Origin: Ceratodon purpureus
Lineage: Eukaryota > Streptophyta > Bryopsida > Pseudoditrichales > Ditrichaceae
Length of the DNA: 64,000 nt
Assembly: GCA_014871385.1 (NCBI GenBank)
Contig: CM026429.1
Coordinates: 7,846,642 to 7,910,641, forward strand
Direction: 5' to 3'
Below, piece after piece: positions 47,795-60,042 of the stretch (its first letter is position 1; every line of letters begins with the position of its first letter). The translations under genes and the position numbers were made by a program. The notes below the pieces were generated by a model. That model did not search any database. It saw nothing but the letters and a program-made list of their open reading frames with translations, and was not told where the DNA came from.

Positions 47795-49050
47795 GGTGTT
47801 TTCTCCTGCACATTTGGTATCCCTACATAAGATCACCATTTGATCATGTAGAAACAGTTAGAATGCAGCTCAGCTATCAACACCTGAATATATCAACACC
47901 AGTCGAGAGTACACCAAGGAAATTACAAGCAAAGCAGCTTCATTACATGAGGACAATTGATGTATTATACTTAAGAATAATCAAAATCCAGAGAGCTGAC
48001 AACCAGTACAAGACCATCAAGCAAGGACAGTCACACTCCCTCCCACATCGCGATTCATACGTTCGGTCGCATATTATGATGCTCAGCCCACCCACGTCAC
48101 ACAACATTGTAAATCAGAACTTCACGAAGCTGTCAACATCAACCAAACCATCCAAACCGAGAGAAGGTTACATTTTCAAACCATTCCGTAGTTCTCACCC
48201 TGTGTAGACGATGTGCGAAGAAGCTCTAAGATATTAAGCTGACGGCCGTGACACATTTTGAAACCAGAATGGTAAGAACAACATCGTAATGATACCGTTT
48301 TGAAGCGAACTTTTACCAGAAGCGATCGAGACAGATCAGAAGCGTACTAGGCAGCGCCTATCTACTCCCACACGAACATAATGGCTTCCAGTCTCATGCA
48401 ATTACCAATCCACGGGCCAGATTTTCAGTCAGAACCCTTGCGCAGACAGATACACCAGACTGGCGCTTTATCTAACGGACTCTGCGGAAAGAAAGCGGCA
48501 CACTTCCTCCCACATGGCGATTCATACAGGTCTTACGAATATTCTATGCCGACCTTACCACACGCACGCTAAGCATCAAAACATGATCACGCCGATCATA
48601 ACCATGTTACCCTACAAACCTAGTGAATAAGCAACAACTCAATCACCAGGCACGGCACGCGAAGGCTTTCTGTAATTTGTTAAACAACCGTGACAGACAC
48701 GAAAACCAGGATGAGAAGGCCAAGGCCATGACGAACACAGCATGGCGATGAGATGGTATTGCGACGAACGCTTACCCCAGATGAGTTCGCCGATCGAGGC
48801 AGATCACCACCTATCTGCCGCACCAACACTCATTTCTCATTTTCTCCACCACGAAAGCAATCGCTCCGTGCACCTCACACCAGATTCACGCGCCTCATCG
48901 ACCCATCAGTATAAACCCTTGCGCACATACCTCTTCACCCGGGAACGAGAAACCCCAGCGCCGCTCCACCACCCGAATCTAACTCCGCTACCGCGCACCA
49001 CCGTGATGAGACACCAGAATACTCATCAGGCTTGACCTTACAGACAATGG
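47795..49050 (-). promoter_or_regulatory. 5' leader and upstream region of the receptor gene
   Basis: A minus-strand leader exon ends at a GTAAGC donor near 48,774. It contains the same GATCGGCGAAYTC core and donor as the Rab-GAP leader at 18.7-18.9 kb. Here the leader ATGs meet stops quickly, so it should be untranslated and spliced toward the ATG at 47794. A segment CTCCCACATCGCGATTCATAC near 48,040 recurs as CTCCCACATGGCGATTCATAC near 48,507, a further internal duplication (first 20 bases compared). Confidence 0.45.
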
Positions 49051-50022
49051 ACACACCCATCCTCCACCCCGAGAATCGCCCACGAGAACCTCCTCACTCA
49101 CCGCCGAGCATAGAATACGGCTACAGTAATCCACTGTACAGACACGAACCCTCCACCCGCGTCAAACTCCAACTCGCGATGCGGACGCTGCAAACGGAAA
49201 ACCTGTAGGACCGCCCGCACGGGCAAACGTGCACCTCGCCTCACAAACCGTGATAATCGATAAGAAACTCGCATCCGACATCCCTCGCTGCTCCTCAACC
49301 ATGCCCAGCGTCTTCAAAATCCGGCATAACAACTTCCAACTTCGCTCACGCAAGAGCAGCACCTGACTTGCCTCCACCCCAGACACCACTGCAACGTCGA
49401 ATCCTCCTCCATTTTCCGATAGCAGCGCATGAGCATGACGTGCTCAGATTCACATCATCATCTAGATTCGGGTCATGTGCTTCCATTCCGGGCCTGATTT
49501 GAAGTAAACATCGAATGAAGATGCGACTTAGATGAATGGGGTCGGGAGAATAAGTCACAGGCCATCAGTGACGGTCGAAATTGTGGCATATCAGGAGGAT
49601 ACAGACCCTTGCTTCAACATCACATAGATATCAATCGAATTCTGCACACAGCGAGCTTCCCCAGACTCACTCCGGAGTTCGTTTCCTCTCTCGCCCACCT
49701 TCGCCATCGGCTCTTCCCTGACTCATTGCTTTTCCGTGACGCAGTTTTACTTTCGATTGAGCTCGATCTCAGCTCTCCGCATCCATAGAGCTTTTCAGTT
49801 TTGGATTTCGTGCCCATTTGGTAGCTATCCGCAGGTTTGTTGAGCTCCGGGGTTGTTGTGGTTCAGGGCTTGTTGTGTGGCTCGGGAAGGAGCTTGATGT
49901 TTGCTTGGGGAGTAATCGGGGTGTAGGAGTACTACGAGATGTGAGTTCCAGGTGAAGAATTCGTCGAGGTTGAGGAGTGAAGTACCGGGGGTCGTGATCA
50001 GGGTTTGGAGGTGAAGGTGGCC
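49051..50022. promoter_or_regulatory. Divergent promoter region between receptor gene (-) and FEY-like SDR (+)
   Basis: GC-richer sequence between two divergent genes. The SDR leader probably starts around 49.85 kb. The open frames on the minus strand are not conserved in any way I recognise. Confidence 0.4.
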
Positions 50023-52771
50023 ATGGCGGATGCGGGTAGTTGGTGGGAATGGGTCATGGGAGTGCTCGTGATCATCTGGGATGCGCTCTCGCAGCGGATC
50101 GCCTCCGTGACGCTGCCTCCTCGCATTCCGATCACACCCCTGTCGCATCTCACGTGCGTAATTACGAGCTGTGGTCCCGGCGTCGCCCTTGAAACCGCAA
50201 AGTAATGAAATATTCCTCCGTCTATGATGTGATTTCAGTCAGCTGAATATGAAGATGGATTTCTCAATTTCTTGTTAGTTTGTAGCTTTCTCCTTAGTTT
50301 GATTCTAAACGGAGGTCGTGCCTCTGAACATGGCATTCTGCATCATGTTTGTCATGTTCTCAGACATTTGGCGGAGTCAGGAGCTCATGTTATATTTGCA
50401 GTGGCGGACACCGATGCTGCGAGGGAGCTGATAGCTTCGTGGGAAGGCGAACACGTTGATAATATTACACCATTGAATTGTGAGGTATGTCTGTATCTGT
50501 GAGTGATGGAGCGTCTGTGTCTTTCATGTTTGCTGACACTCCTAGAAGCGAAGCGTTCTTTATGAGCTTAATGTTGGTTATTTCGTTGAATTTGAAATTG
50601 CAGGTGGTGGAGATGGATTGTCTGTCGCTTGACTCTGTGCGGAAGTTTGCTGTGAATTGGGAGGCTCGAGGACTTCCTTTGAATGTGCTGATTAACATCG
50701 GGGCCACTTCCTGCATGGACGGTATATGCCCTCTATCTTTTGCTTGTGATGTTGTGATTTGAGCATTTCATGGTGAGCTTCGACATGTAGCTTGCCTGAC
50801 TAGATTGTTACTTCGGAGGCCTCTCGATGTCTCATCTTAGTAAGGTTAAGTGAATTGTAAGTTCGGTTTTCAAGAGCGTTACAACTTGAGTCGGAGCAAG
50901 GTCTTTTACCAGCTGGTGTTTCACCTGATTGCTAACTAATATCTTAAGTGAGTTGTTCTATTATTTCTTACAATGAAACTGATTACCTAACTGATGGAGT
51001 CCTCTGTGCATTGAGTGTGTTGTGAGCATTTAACTGATTGTCTTCACCACACACGTTTCTGTATGTTTTTGAGTGATTAATTTAGAGTACAGCTGCAGAC
51101 CCCAGATGTTCATATATGTTGTCTGCACTTCTTTTCTCCTTTGTCGCAGGGTCACAGAGAGTCTCAAAGGATGGCTTCGAGCATTACATGCAAGTGAATC
51201 ATCTTGCCCCAGCTCTCCTCACATTGCTCCTCTTGCCATCTTTGCTTCGTGGATCGCCGTCAAGAGTGGTTATGGTGAATTCTGTGGTAAGTCACTGCTT
51301 AATTTACACCACGCTTCCCTTTTTGTCTCGTCGTGAACCACATGTATCGTCTGGGCGTTGTGCACTGATTTGGGAAACGTGTTCATGATGTGCAATTCTA
51401 TGGTAATGAGTTGGAAAATGATCCGTTCTCGAACAACTTCCTGATAAATGTTTTGGTTTACATTTTATCTTCATGCTAATTTTCTAGTTCGGTGTTGCTA
51501 TTCTAGTGGAATGGTTCCAACTTTTACTATGAACTCTTATTAACATTTACTTCATCGTCACGTTTTTCCATCGAAACGGCAGGTACATCACATAGGTCAC
51601 CTTGATTCAGAAGACCTCAACCTGTCTGGCAACAAAAAGAGATATAAGAAGTTAACTTCTTATGCCAACAGCAAGCTTGCCCAGGTATATTTGTGGCTGT
51701 GATTTCAACTCTGTTGTATCTCTAGTACACGTGTATGAGCGTTGTTTATATGTTTCGGCAGCATGGAAGATGTTGGGAGATTTTGAATCCATAATGAGAA
51801 ACATTGTTCAGAATTGTTATTGTAGCTATTTTGAGGCTCACTTTGCCGTTAGAACTTTCATTTGCGTTTTTGAAGCTCTGTGGTGTCATGCAATGTAAGC
51901 CGTAAAATTCTTCTGGTTTTATGCATGTAGCTTCTGTTCTCCAACTTGCTTCAAAGACGACTGCCAAGGGAAGCTGGCGTTGAAATCATCTGTGTACACC
52001 CAGGACAGATTTCAACAGAAGTGGTATGGTCGCTGAGCTGAATTTGTCCCAGTTAACCCTCTTCTAGAACAGAGTTGTATATAAAACAAGGAGAGCTTCG
52101 AAATTTCAAAATCAGTTACAAGTTCAGACATAGTTCAGCACAGTATTGGTTTAGCGCTTCGAAAGTGACCTAATAGCTCACTATGGGTGCCTTATGTGCA
52201 CTGCTGGCTATGGGTGGGCAGGCAAAAGGCACTCGAGGAATTCTGCGGTTTGCTCAGAAACTACCTTTATATCTACTCAGCCCTGTGGAAGGTAAGCAAT
52301 TCATACCTAGAAGCCTTGCTCTCTCTTACTGCTAATTCCAGTACTTTTTTCTTAGTGCAGAACATCTATTCCCTTTGGTCCCTCTGGTTAAAGCGTGTAA
52401 TTTGTGTGCCAGGTTCTCGAAGTGTGCTCTTCTGTGCCACAGACCAACAAGTACAAGACTATGCACGTGCACTGCGAGGACTAAGCTATCCTCTAGCGCC
52501 CTACTTCGGATCTGATTGCAAACCGTGCTCTGTTGCTCGCCAGGTGCATGACATGGACAAGGCACAACTGGTTTGGCACGAGACGCTAAGGCTGGTGGGT
52601 ATGCCGGTGGAGTCCATAGAAGCAGCTGTAAGCGAGAGTGACCCCCCTGATGTTGCTGGCGACTCGCAGTACATGGATTCCTTTCCTGCAGCTAGCAATG
52701 GCGAAGATTTTGAGTTTCTGCTCGAGAACGGTGACGATGTCAATGACTTTTTCAATGGTACAGATAACTAG
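50023..52771 (+). CDS. FEY: Short-chain dehydrogenase/reductase, FOREVER YOUNG (FEY)-like
   Basis: Eight exons (50023-50201, 50364-50484, 50604-50721, 51150-51286, 51583-51684, 51931-52023, 52222-52291, 52413-52771) join in consistent phase to 392 aa. The sequence follows plant FEY closely: MQVNHLAPALLTLLLLPSLL then RGSPSRVVMVNSV, the active-site YANSK (YxxxK), CVHPGQISTEV, and a C-terminal LVGMPVESIE. The start MADAGSWWEWVMG is followed by a hydrophobic stretch, fitting membrane association. Two normally strict motifs are altered: the cofactor loop TGxxxGIG reads TSCGPGVA, and NNAG reads NIGA. The catalytic Ser and Tyr/Lys remain. In Arabidopsis FEY affects shoot meristem and leaf development; its substrate is not known to me. 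The C-terminal tail is Asp/Ser-rich and longer than usual. No frame damage. Confidence 0.85.
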
Positions 52772-53995
52772 ATTTTAATTTGGGCGAGCAAGCACATCCT
52801 TCACGAGGCTTTGGTGTAAATTTTTGGAGGCTATAGGAAAGCAACAGATGTACCTATGCACAATTTTGACTGTACTTTGAAGTGGTAATGGACGGTGTAA
52901 GTTTCACCTCCAACCCATGTATAATGTGCGAAATAGTAATGTCAATTGTAAGAATGTGATAAACTACCGATTTATACGATGCTTGAGAAACAACGTTAAA
53001 CATATTGAAGATTTGTAGTACTGGAAGGCACTGGAGACCAAAGCTGTTACTGTACGCATCGAGTCTTGGAATTCAAGCCTGTGCACAGGCACATCAAATT
53101 ATGTCAAGCCAAACATATCCTTAACAAAGCCTTTCTTGTACCTACCAGATGATGTTCTCTCTTGTATGGATGCATTGAATGTCATCGAGATAGTTTATGC
53201 ACCCTTACTGGAACCCCGACTACTGTCACTTTTTATATTCATCCGACTGGTTCTGGTGAACACATTCTTTGAGTGACAAGCATACTCTTTCTGATAATTT
53301 CTACAATTTATCTGATGAGCTTGATGAACTGATTTGTTAAAGTTCACCAGTATTCATTCGTAGTCATAGTTATCTAACATCTGCCATTTTCTGTAGATGA
53401 TATGGAAGTGTTGGTTGGTGTTGCAGACAGTGGTGGGGATGTTGCGTGAGGTCATTGATACTGAGCACGGGGTTTTTGTATTCAACCTCATGTCTAACTT
53501 CAGGCGGTGAATATGATCGATGCTTCAGTGATTGTACAGGTTCGCAACACGAAGTCTTCGGGTTGTGTTATACAGTTTGAGAGGTCATATCAGTTTACTC
53601 AAAGATCCCATGTGTTCTGCTACTAAGTTCCTGAGTATAAACCATTACCATTGTCAATAGCAGGCGAAAGAATAGGACTACCGTTAACAGTGTTTCACGA
53701 GGATGTGATAATATTCTGAAACTGTAGTACACAACTGGTCGACAACACCATATGGGCTGCATTTCAGAAGGCTTTAAGTAAAAATGAATGTGTTTTGTCT
53801 TAGTTTGCATGACATCAATTGTTTGTCACGTGACGGTTTCATTTACAGTGATGAGGGATATCCCTCAGCAAGTTTTGAGGCCAAACTTGTTTCACAAAAA
53901 GAATCGTTATATTGTACAACCTGTCTATAAAAATGCAGGACCAGTTTTAACTACAAAAATGGGAAGCATGTTCCAGTGCAATTTTCTGCACGGCA
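52772..53995. other. Convergent 3' flanks of the FEY-like and CDT1 genes
   Basis: AT-rich, with no supported gene. Presumably the 3' untranslated regions and spacer of the two convergent genes. Confidence 0.6.
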
Positions 53996-56900
53996 TCATA
54001 CAGCTTCGCACAGCTTCTTGCGAATCCTCATTACATCTGCCTTCTTGTCAATCCTGCACAACAATTGCATCGCTCTACATCAGTCCATGACTCGGAGTGC
54101 ACTAGACATGTGAATACGACAAGGGCATTAAAGCATTAGAGCACAGGAGCATTAGAAACCATATGAGACATGAACAAAGCTCAACAGGATGTGGGAAGAT
54201 ATAAAACCAACCTGTAGAGCATGTCTCCACTAAGCGACTTCTTCGCAGATATCCATTCAGGAGCCATCTCCATAAGCATCTTCAAGCGCTCCTCCACCTC
54301 GCACTTATCAGTAATCTCTGTGTTGGAGGATACCACCTTCGATAGAAGCTCTCTGTACGGGAATACAGACTTGTTGCTAGACTGAAAGATGAGGCGCAGC
54401 TGATTGAATAGATGAGGAAGACCAGCCATCATCTGCTGGCGATGTCGAATTCCCGCCACATCTTTGCTCTTCTCCTCGGCAACCTTCATTTCTTCCTTCA
54501 TGACCTGAAAGAAAAGGAATTACAACATTAAGTTTCACCTCAAGTTTCACCTCAGCATTAAGATTTACAATCATCAAAGTAAAAAGGCTCACTGGCATGA
54601 GATCGAGGTAATGGGCTTACAGATTGTAGAAGTTCAGCTGGCAGGCCTTGTAACATGCTCATGTCTGCCTGCGACACTTCACTTGCGAAAGACAAGGATT
54701 TCCTCAACGATGGGGTCCCCGAAGCTGATGAAGAGCCGACAAAGGCCGAGGATCTCTCAGTAATGCAAGAGTTGCTGACAGAATCCGCGCCCTCTCTGCA
54801 CCCAGCACCTTCCTGATGTGCCTCATCCCCAGATGATCCGTCACTATCAGTTCGAGCAAACAATGGTCCCAGATTCAGCTTAGAATGTTTCATCGCAACC
54901 TTATTCCTGAATCTCGATGACCTGGAGGGATTCACAGGGGTCCGCATACCCGGAGTCGAAGGGACATCCATACCAGGGGAGCAAGGACACGGTGTTCCAG
55001 GCACACCGGAGTCCTTTGAGGCGCTCTTCGGTGAAGCAAAGTTAAGGGACCGGCTTGAAGAGACAGGCTTCACAGGCGTGGCAGCTGGTGATCTGAACCC
55101 TTCATGGCAAACAGATCTCGGCTCGCCAGCATGGTAGGAGACGTCAACGGGGCTTTCCTCACCATGTGAAGTTCGAGGAGTGCAGGGAGTAAACAGGTGC
55201 TTCGATGTTGGGGCAGGAGACTTGAAGGAATGGGCTGGAATAGATGACTTCACTGGCGTCCTCAACCCTGCACATTCTTCTTCGATGGGGGAACAGCGAT
55301 CCAATGCATCATTAGATGTGCGTCCGGGGGTTCTCACATCCCAAGAGATGGGGACTTCCTTGGAAACGGATGGCTTCACAGGTGTGCTCAGAAGACTACG
55401 TGAGGCGCTCCGGCTATGGCTCAGTGGGGAACCGCTAACTGAGAAGTGGGGCTTGAACGCAGGAGAGAAGTGGGGCCGTTTGCTGGGACTCTCCATCTCA
55501 CTTGCACGCCGTTTTGGAGTTTCACACGTTCGGACGATTTTGATCGGAGTCTGAAGCTCCACTGGCGCCACAATCTCAGGCTCCTCTTCGGGACCTGCAT
55601 GTCGACGCTTCATTGGTGTGAGTTGCACGGAAGAACTGGGCATGTCGTCGACGATGGTCGACTGTGTGACAACGTCGCCGGTTTCACTATCTAGCTCCGG
55701 CTCTGATAAGCTACGTTTGACAGAAAAGAATGGGCTGAAGGAGGGCGCGAGATGGGGGGTTCCCAGTGGCATCTTAGCCAGTGTGTGGATGTCTCTGTGA
55801 GGTGTCCTGTTGATGGGCATCGGGAGGATAGTGTCCATAATTCCAGAATCAATTGAAGAGTCCTCGCCAGTCTTGTCATTCGAGAGCAAAGGTCCAATAC
55901 TAGAAGCTGGCTTCTCTGCCATCGATGAGAAGCTAGACTTGAATGATCTCGAGAAATGTGTTGAGACAGATGCTAGACTATCTGACTCCGGCACCTCCAC
56001 TCGGTGCACGGCAGTGTTAATTTCCATTGGAATGCAAGTCGTCACAGCAGGCATTCCCGATAAAATCCCCTTTGAAGCTGAGTTTCCAAGAAAAGTTCGC
56101 TCTGGCAACGGATGCTCGGGTACATCATCGTGCTGCAAGCATCATAAAGACATATCAGCACTTCATCAACATCATGAAACAGACCATGTAAGCTAACCAA
56201 GAGAACCATCAAGCAAGATATTAGAAACAAGTTAAGATGTATAGAGTTACAAACCTCAGGATGAGTGGAAACGAATTTGACTAAGCGAGCATGAAATGCG
56301 CGTCTTCGCTGCACAGTCTCAATCTTGGGTTTCTTCCTAGAGCACCCCGCTTCAGTAGGCTCCTCTGCCTCCGCGGGCATTGGCAGCAATGAGATCTTCA
56401 TCTCCCAATTCTTGCTTCGCGTGTCTTGGTCATAGGACCTGACATACTCAAGATCGATCGCCTCTGGAATAATGTACTTGATCTGTGCCAAATGCTTCTG
56501 GAGGAATCGTCTGCAGCCATGATCACCAATTCCCATCAGCAAATAGAAAGAATGAGCCAAATGCCAGTTTAAAGCCTATCGAAAACATAGAATGGAAGAT
56601 AATTACATATCAATCGGTTTACCTCTTTGTCGTGGCCTCGACCGTGGAACAAACTGCTGGGAACGTACACAGCTGCCGACGAATGCCGAGCAAGCTAATC
56701 GCCGCCTCTACTCCTTCATAGAAAGATTCCAACAAGGCATATCTGACAAAACCCAAACACCATTCTTAGAACCCCCAACGGTCCTCCAGGTTACCCTCAA
56801 CATCTCCCAAACTACAAACCACATCACTCACATTGCCAATCACCGATCACCTTACATGCCATCACCCTCAATGCACATCACAACAAACCATCTCACATGC

Positions 56901-57142
56901 AGATCAAAGAAAACCACTCACTTCTCAGGCAGCTGAGCGGGCGCCTTCTTCCGAGGCGACACATACGCCTCAACCGGAGTCTCATTCTCCCGCTTCCGGG
57001 AACCAACACCACCTTTCCTCACCACCCTCCCAGACTCAGAAAACTCCAGCTTCCTACTCCTAAAATTCAACATCCCTCTCACACCCTTCTCACTGTCCGA
57101 CCTCACCAGCTGCCTCGGCAGCCTCCTGTGAATATCAGACAT
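53996..57142 (-). CDS. CDT1: DNA replication licensing factor CDT1
   Basis: Six minus-strand exons: about 56930-57142, 56625-56742, 56252-56515, 54624-56133, about 54212-54505 and 53996-54057. CDT1 loads the MCM helicase onto origins together with CDC6 and acts in the nucleus. The N-terminus MSDIHRRLPRQ is basic. The geminin-binding/winged-helix region is clear: YALLESFYEGVEAAISLLGI, then FPAVCSTVEATTKR and RFLQKHLAQIKYIIPEAIDL. The large fourth exon is a Ser/Pro/Thr-rich linker of about 500 residues with many S/T-P sites, such as repeated TPVK and SPA words, likely CDK targets. The C-terminal MCM-binding winged helix includes VEERLKMLMEMAPEWI and a last exon DKKADVMRIRKKLCEAV. The linker is longer than in flowering-plant CDT1 as I remember it. 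The frame is intact, and E2F-type sites lie upstream. Confidence 0.88.
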
Positions 57143-57542
57143 GGTACTCCCCCCCAAAAACCTCACAACCAACGCTCCAACCTCACAACAACCTCGCTAT
57201 CTCAAAACCAACATGAAGTCACCAACAACCCAGTCTCCAGTGCAACCCAAATCACCATATCACATCAACCACAACCAAACTTCAGCACCTGCAAAAACAA
57301 CCACAACATGCTTCCCAATGGCAAAACTTCTAAATTCTGATATGCCCAAACGTCTCCAGATGCAGAATCTGAGCTTGGCCAAGATGAAGATAGTGTAAAA
57401 CAGCGATCTAAATGCAGCATAGCATGTCAAAGATGTGAGAGAGAGGTCTCCGAAGCGCAATCCACACCATAGCCAGAGTGAAGAATGACGCGGGAGAGAC
57501 GAAGACGATGAGCTACTTGTGTGGCGCGAAGCGGCTGGAACT

Positions 57543-57551
57543 GGCGGGAAG
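57543..57551 (-). promoter_or_regulatory. E2F-type site upstream of CDT1
   Basis: CTTCCCGCC on the minus strand, matching the E2F core TTSSCGS. It lies about 400 bp upstream of the CDT1 start codon. CDT1 is a well-known E2F target in plants and animals, so the site is plausible, but no binding is shown. Confidence 0.5.
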
Positions 57552-57650
57552 TCTGACGTGGGGGGATTCTTCGTCGGTTCGTGGATGAAGGTTTGGTTTT
57601 TTTCGTTCTGGGTTAGGTTTCCCGGGAGATGAGGTGGCTGATTGGGGCCC

Positions 57651-57659
57651 CTTCCCGCC
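57651..57659 (+). promoter_or_regulatory. Second E2F-type site upstream of CDT1
   Basis: CTTCCCGCC on the plus strand, inverted relative to the site at 57543 and 108 bp away, with an ATTGG (CCAAT) word just before it at 57641. The inverted pair strengthens the case for cell-cycle control. Confidence 0.5.
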
Positions 57660-59127
57660 GTTTCGGGGGTGGTGCGTTGGACTAGCCGTTGCAGGAGATG
57701 AATGAGTTCTGGTGTTGGGAATGAGTTTCATCTTGAAGGGGTCGTGCGTTTCATTCGTTCAAAGGGTTGGTGTCGTTGGGCGTCATGTCTGCGACCTAAT
57801 CATGGAATTTAACGTTATAATGTACTGTACAGTGGTACGTTGCTGACTTGCAGTTTGCAGGGCCCGGTGGAAATCTTCCGCTGGAGAGTCCCAAGCAATC
57901 AGGCCTCTTTATTTTCCTCAACGAGAGCTCAGGTTCGGATGGTCCATTTTTCAGGCCCTGCCTGTTTGAGGATCTGGATTATTTTTTTGCAATTTGTTTT
58001 GCAATATTAGGAACTATTATCCAAAGGAGCGCCTTTGAGATCAGGTGGCGCCTTTGAGGCCCCACTCCATCATAATAATAGGGACAAGGTTTTGCCCCAC
58101 CTCTCTCACCTCCTCTGAAGCTTATGGTCTCAACCACGCTCAATAGAGGTGTTTAGAGAAAATTTATGGAAATTTCTAAATTGGATAAATTTTGCTAAAT
58201 TTTTACTAAACCAGAAAAACCGGTCTGAATATAATGAAATGAAGGCAAATCACCGGAAAAAATTGAAACAAAAATGTAAAATATTAAACAATCTACTATG
58301 TCATCACAGAGTAAATGAATTCATGTTTTACATGTAATTATATTTTATCTACATTTATCATTTAAAAATTATCTTTCCCCCTTTATTTTGATAGTCAGGG
58401 TAGCAAAAGTTACTTCCCATCTAGGTGGGACGTAGAATTTGCACCATATACCATAAATCAGTTCTAGGATCGCTGTTAAAGACTAGAGATGGGTTTGGAT
58501 GATGTCTATTGAAAATTGCTACAAGTTACTGTTGTGATGAGTTTTGGGTCAATTTCATACGCAAATTTTCAGTTATGTGATGTGTTTTTAATGGGTTATA
58601 TTGTGCATTATACTGAAAGTTTGAACTTCATGAAATTGACTTTGTAAAATTGGTTCAAAAAAAAGGGAGGGAAGCAGCTTTGCAGAAGAAGAAATGGTCC
58701 TGGTCCTTTGATAAGTGCCAGGTCAGTGGAGTACAGGGGTGGAAAGGGGCATGACTTGTCCCATTCACAAATCATAGCCAGGGATCTCAATTTTATATTT
58801 TTGTGTTGGAGATTAATGTATATCCAACTGCAAATTATGTTGTAAGTCCGAGGAATCTACTGTGCATGATATTCTAACCTCACTTGTCTTTAGTGCTTTT
58901 ATTTTCTAGCGCTTTGGTGTCAACATTCACCAATTGTGAAAAAATAATTAAATAAATATAAAGTGTAGAGGACACTACTCTGGCTATCAAATCATATGGT
59001 TAGTATTTCTACTCCAGATTAGTTTCATCTTTAGCATAATATAGGATGATGTCACCCAAATCTATGAAAGTAGTTAAAAATTATGGATGAAATAAATTTC
59101 TCTCCAAGATGTGGTTTTCTTACAATA
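57660..59127. other. AT-rich intergenic region
   Basis: No supported gene. GC content falls sharply after about 58,100. It ends at the MITE. Confidence 0.6.
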
Positions 59128-59492
59128 CTGTCTAACCTTGATAATGTCACCTTGATATTGTCACCTAAAAGTTTGAAACCGATTTTATCACTGTAAAACT
59201 CCCTCGTTATTATCACTATCACCCTTGATAATGTCACTATTTTTCCAAAATCCGTAGTGTAAATGTGATAATATCAAGTATGGATGGATGTATTCGATGG
59301 TTGGATGGACAAACTGTATGGATGAACAGATTATATGGATGGACAGATTGTATGTATTTCACTACACTCTAACCTTGATAATATCACATTATGCACAAAT
59401 CTTCAAAATGTGACATTATCAAATATGTCACACATTGTTTATATCGCACTTTATGGTGAAACGGATGGTGTGATATTATGAAGGTTAGACTA
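59128..59492. mobile_element. 365-bp MITE with TA target site (Tc1/mariner-like)
   Basis: The left end CTGTCTAACCTTGATAATGT (59128 on) and the right end read inward on the other strand, TAGTCTAACCTTCATAATAT (from 59492), form a terminal inverted repeat of about 24 bp with four to five mismatches. TA lies directly outside both ends (59126-59127 and 59493-59494), the target site used by the Tc1/mariner superfamily. Internal copies of AACCTTGATAATRTCAC and inverted GTGAYATTATC words occur near 59,210-59,420. There is no coding capacity, so movement would depend on a transposase elsewhere. Confidence 0.75.
59302..59352. repeat. 17-bp repeat, three units, inside the MITE
   Basis: Units TGGATGGACAAACTGTA, TGGATGAACAGATTATA and TGGATGGACAGATTGTA follow one another at 59302, 59319 and 59336. 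It is a short minisatellite that grew within the MITE, preceded by GGAT repeats at 59,279-59,300. Confidence 0.8.
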
Positions 59493-59782
59493 TAATCATA
59501 TATTATACCTAGCTACATTGAGAAAATCTGTAAAGCTAACACATTGATTTAGTGAATATCAAATTTTGTATGGAACTTGGCTTCTTGATGAAATATAAAT
59601 GTATAAAATTTTGAATGACTATCAAAAGATAATCCAATTTGATATTTTATATGTAAATTTTCCTCACAATTGCATAGAAAATTTCACACTACTAAATATT
59701 AACCAATAATTAGGTGATAACTAAAAAATAAAAGTCCAAATTTTATTAATAAAATTCATATGATTTGAAAAGCAACAACTTA

Positions 59783-60042
59783 TCTATTATATTAAATGCA
59801 GAGTGTCACAACCCAATGTCACAAAATCTGTCACAATTTCATCCAAGTGTTCCATCTATCAATTATCATCCAATATTTAATTATTATATTACATTCATCC
59901 ATTTCATTCATTTGCATGTTTTGTTAACTATTTTCATATATACTTAATTTCTTTCAATCAGCATTCTTTCACAAGGTCCATGTTTCTTGATCATGTGTTT
60001 TGTTTTAGTTTTGTGTTGCATTGCAACACGGGGTTTGGCTAG
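59783..60042 (+). mobile_element. 260-bp non-autonomous Helitron
   Basis: The 5' end is TCTATTATATTAAA, the start type common in plant Helitrons. The 3' end has a perfect 7-bp hairpin (GTGTTGC 60013-60019, loop ATT, GCAACAC 60023-60029), then nine bases, then CTAG at 60039-60042. The element sits between A (59782) and T (60043), the family's insertion rule, without target duplication. There is no RepHel gene, so it depends on an autonomous partner. Confidence 0.8.

Noticed and set aside
54558-55900. Plus-strand open frames opposite the CDT1 linker exon
   Set aside because: They are shadows of the long minus-strand Ser/Pro-rich exon.
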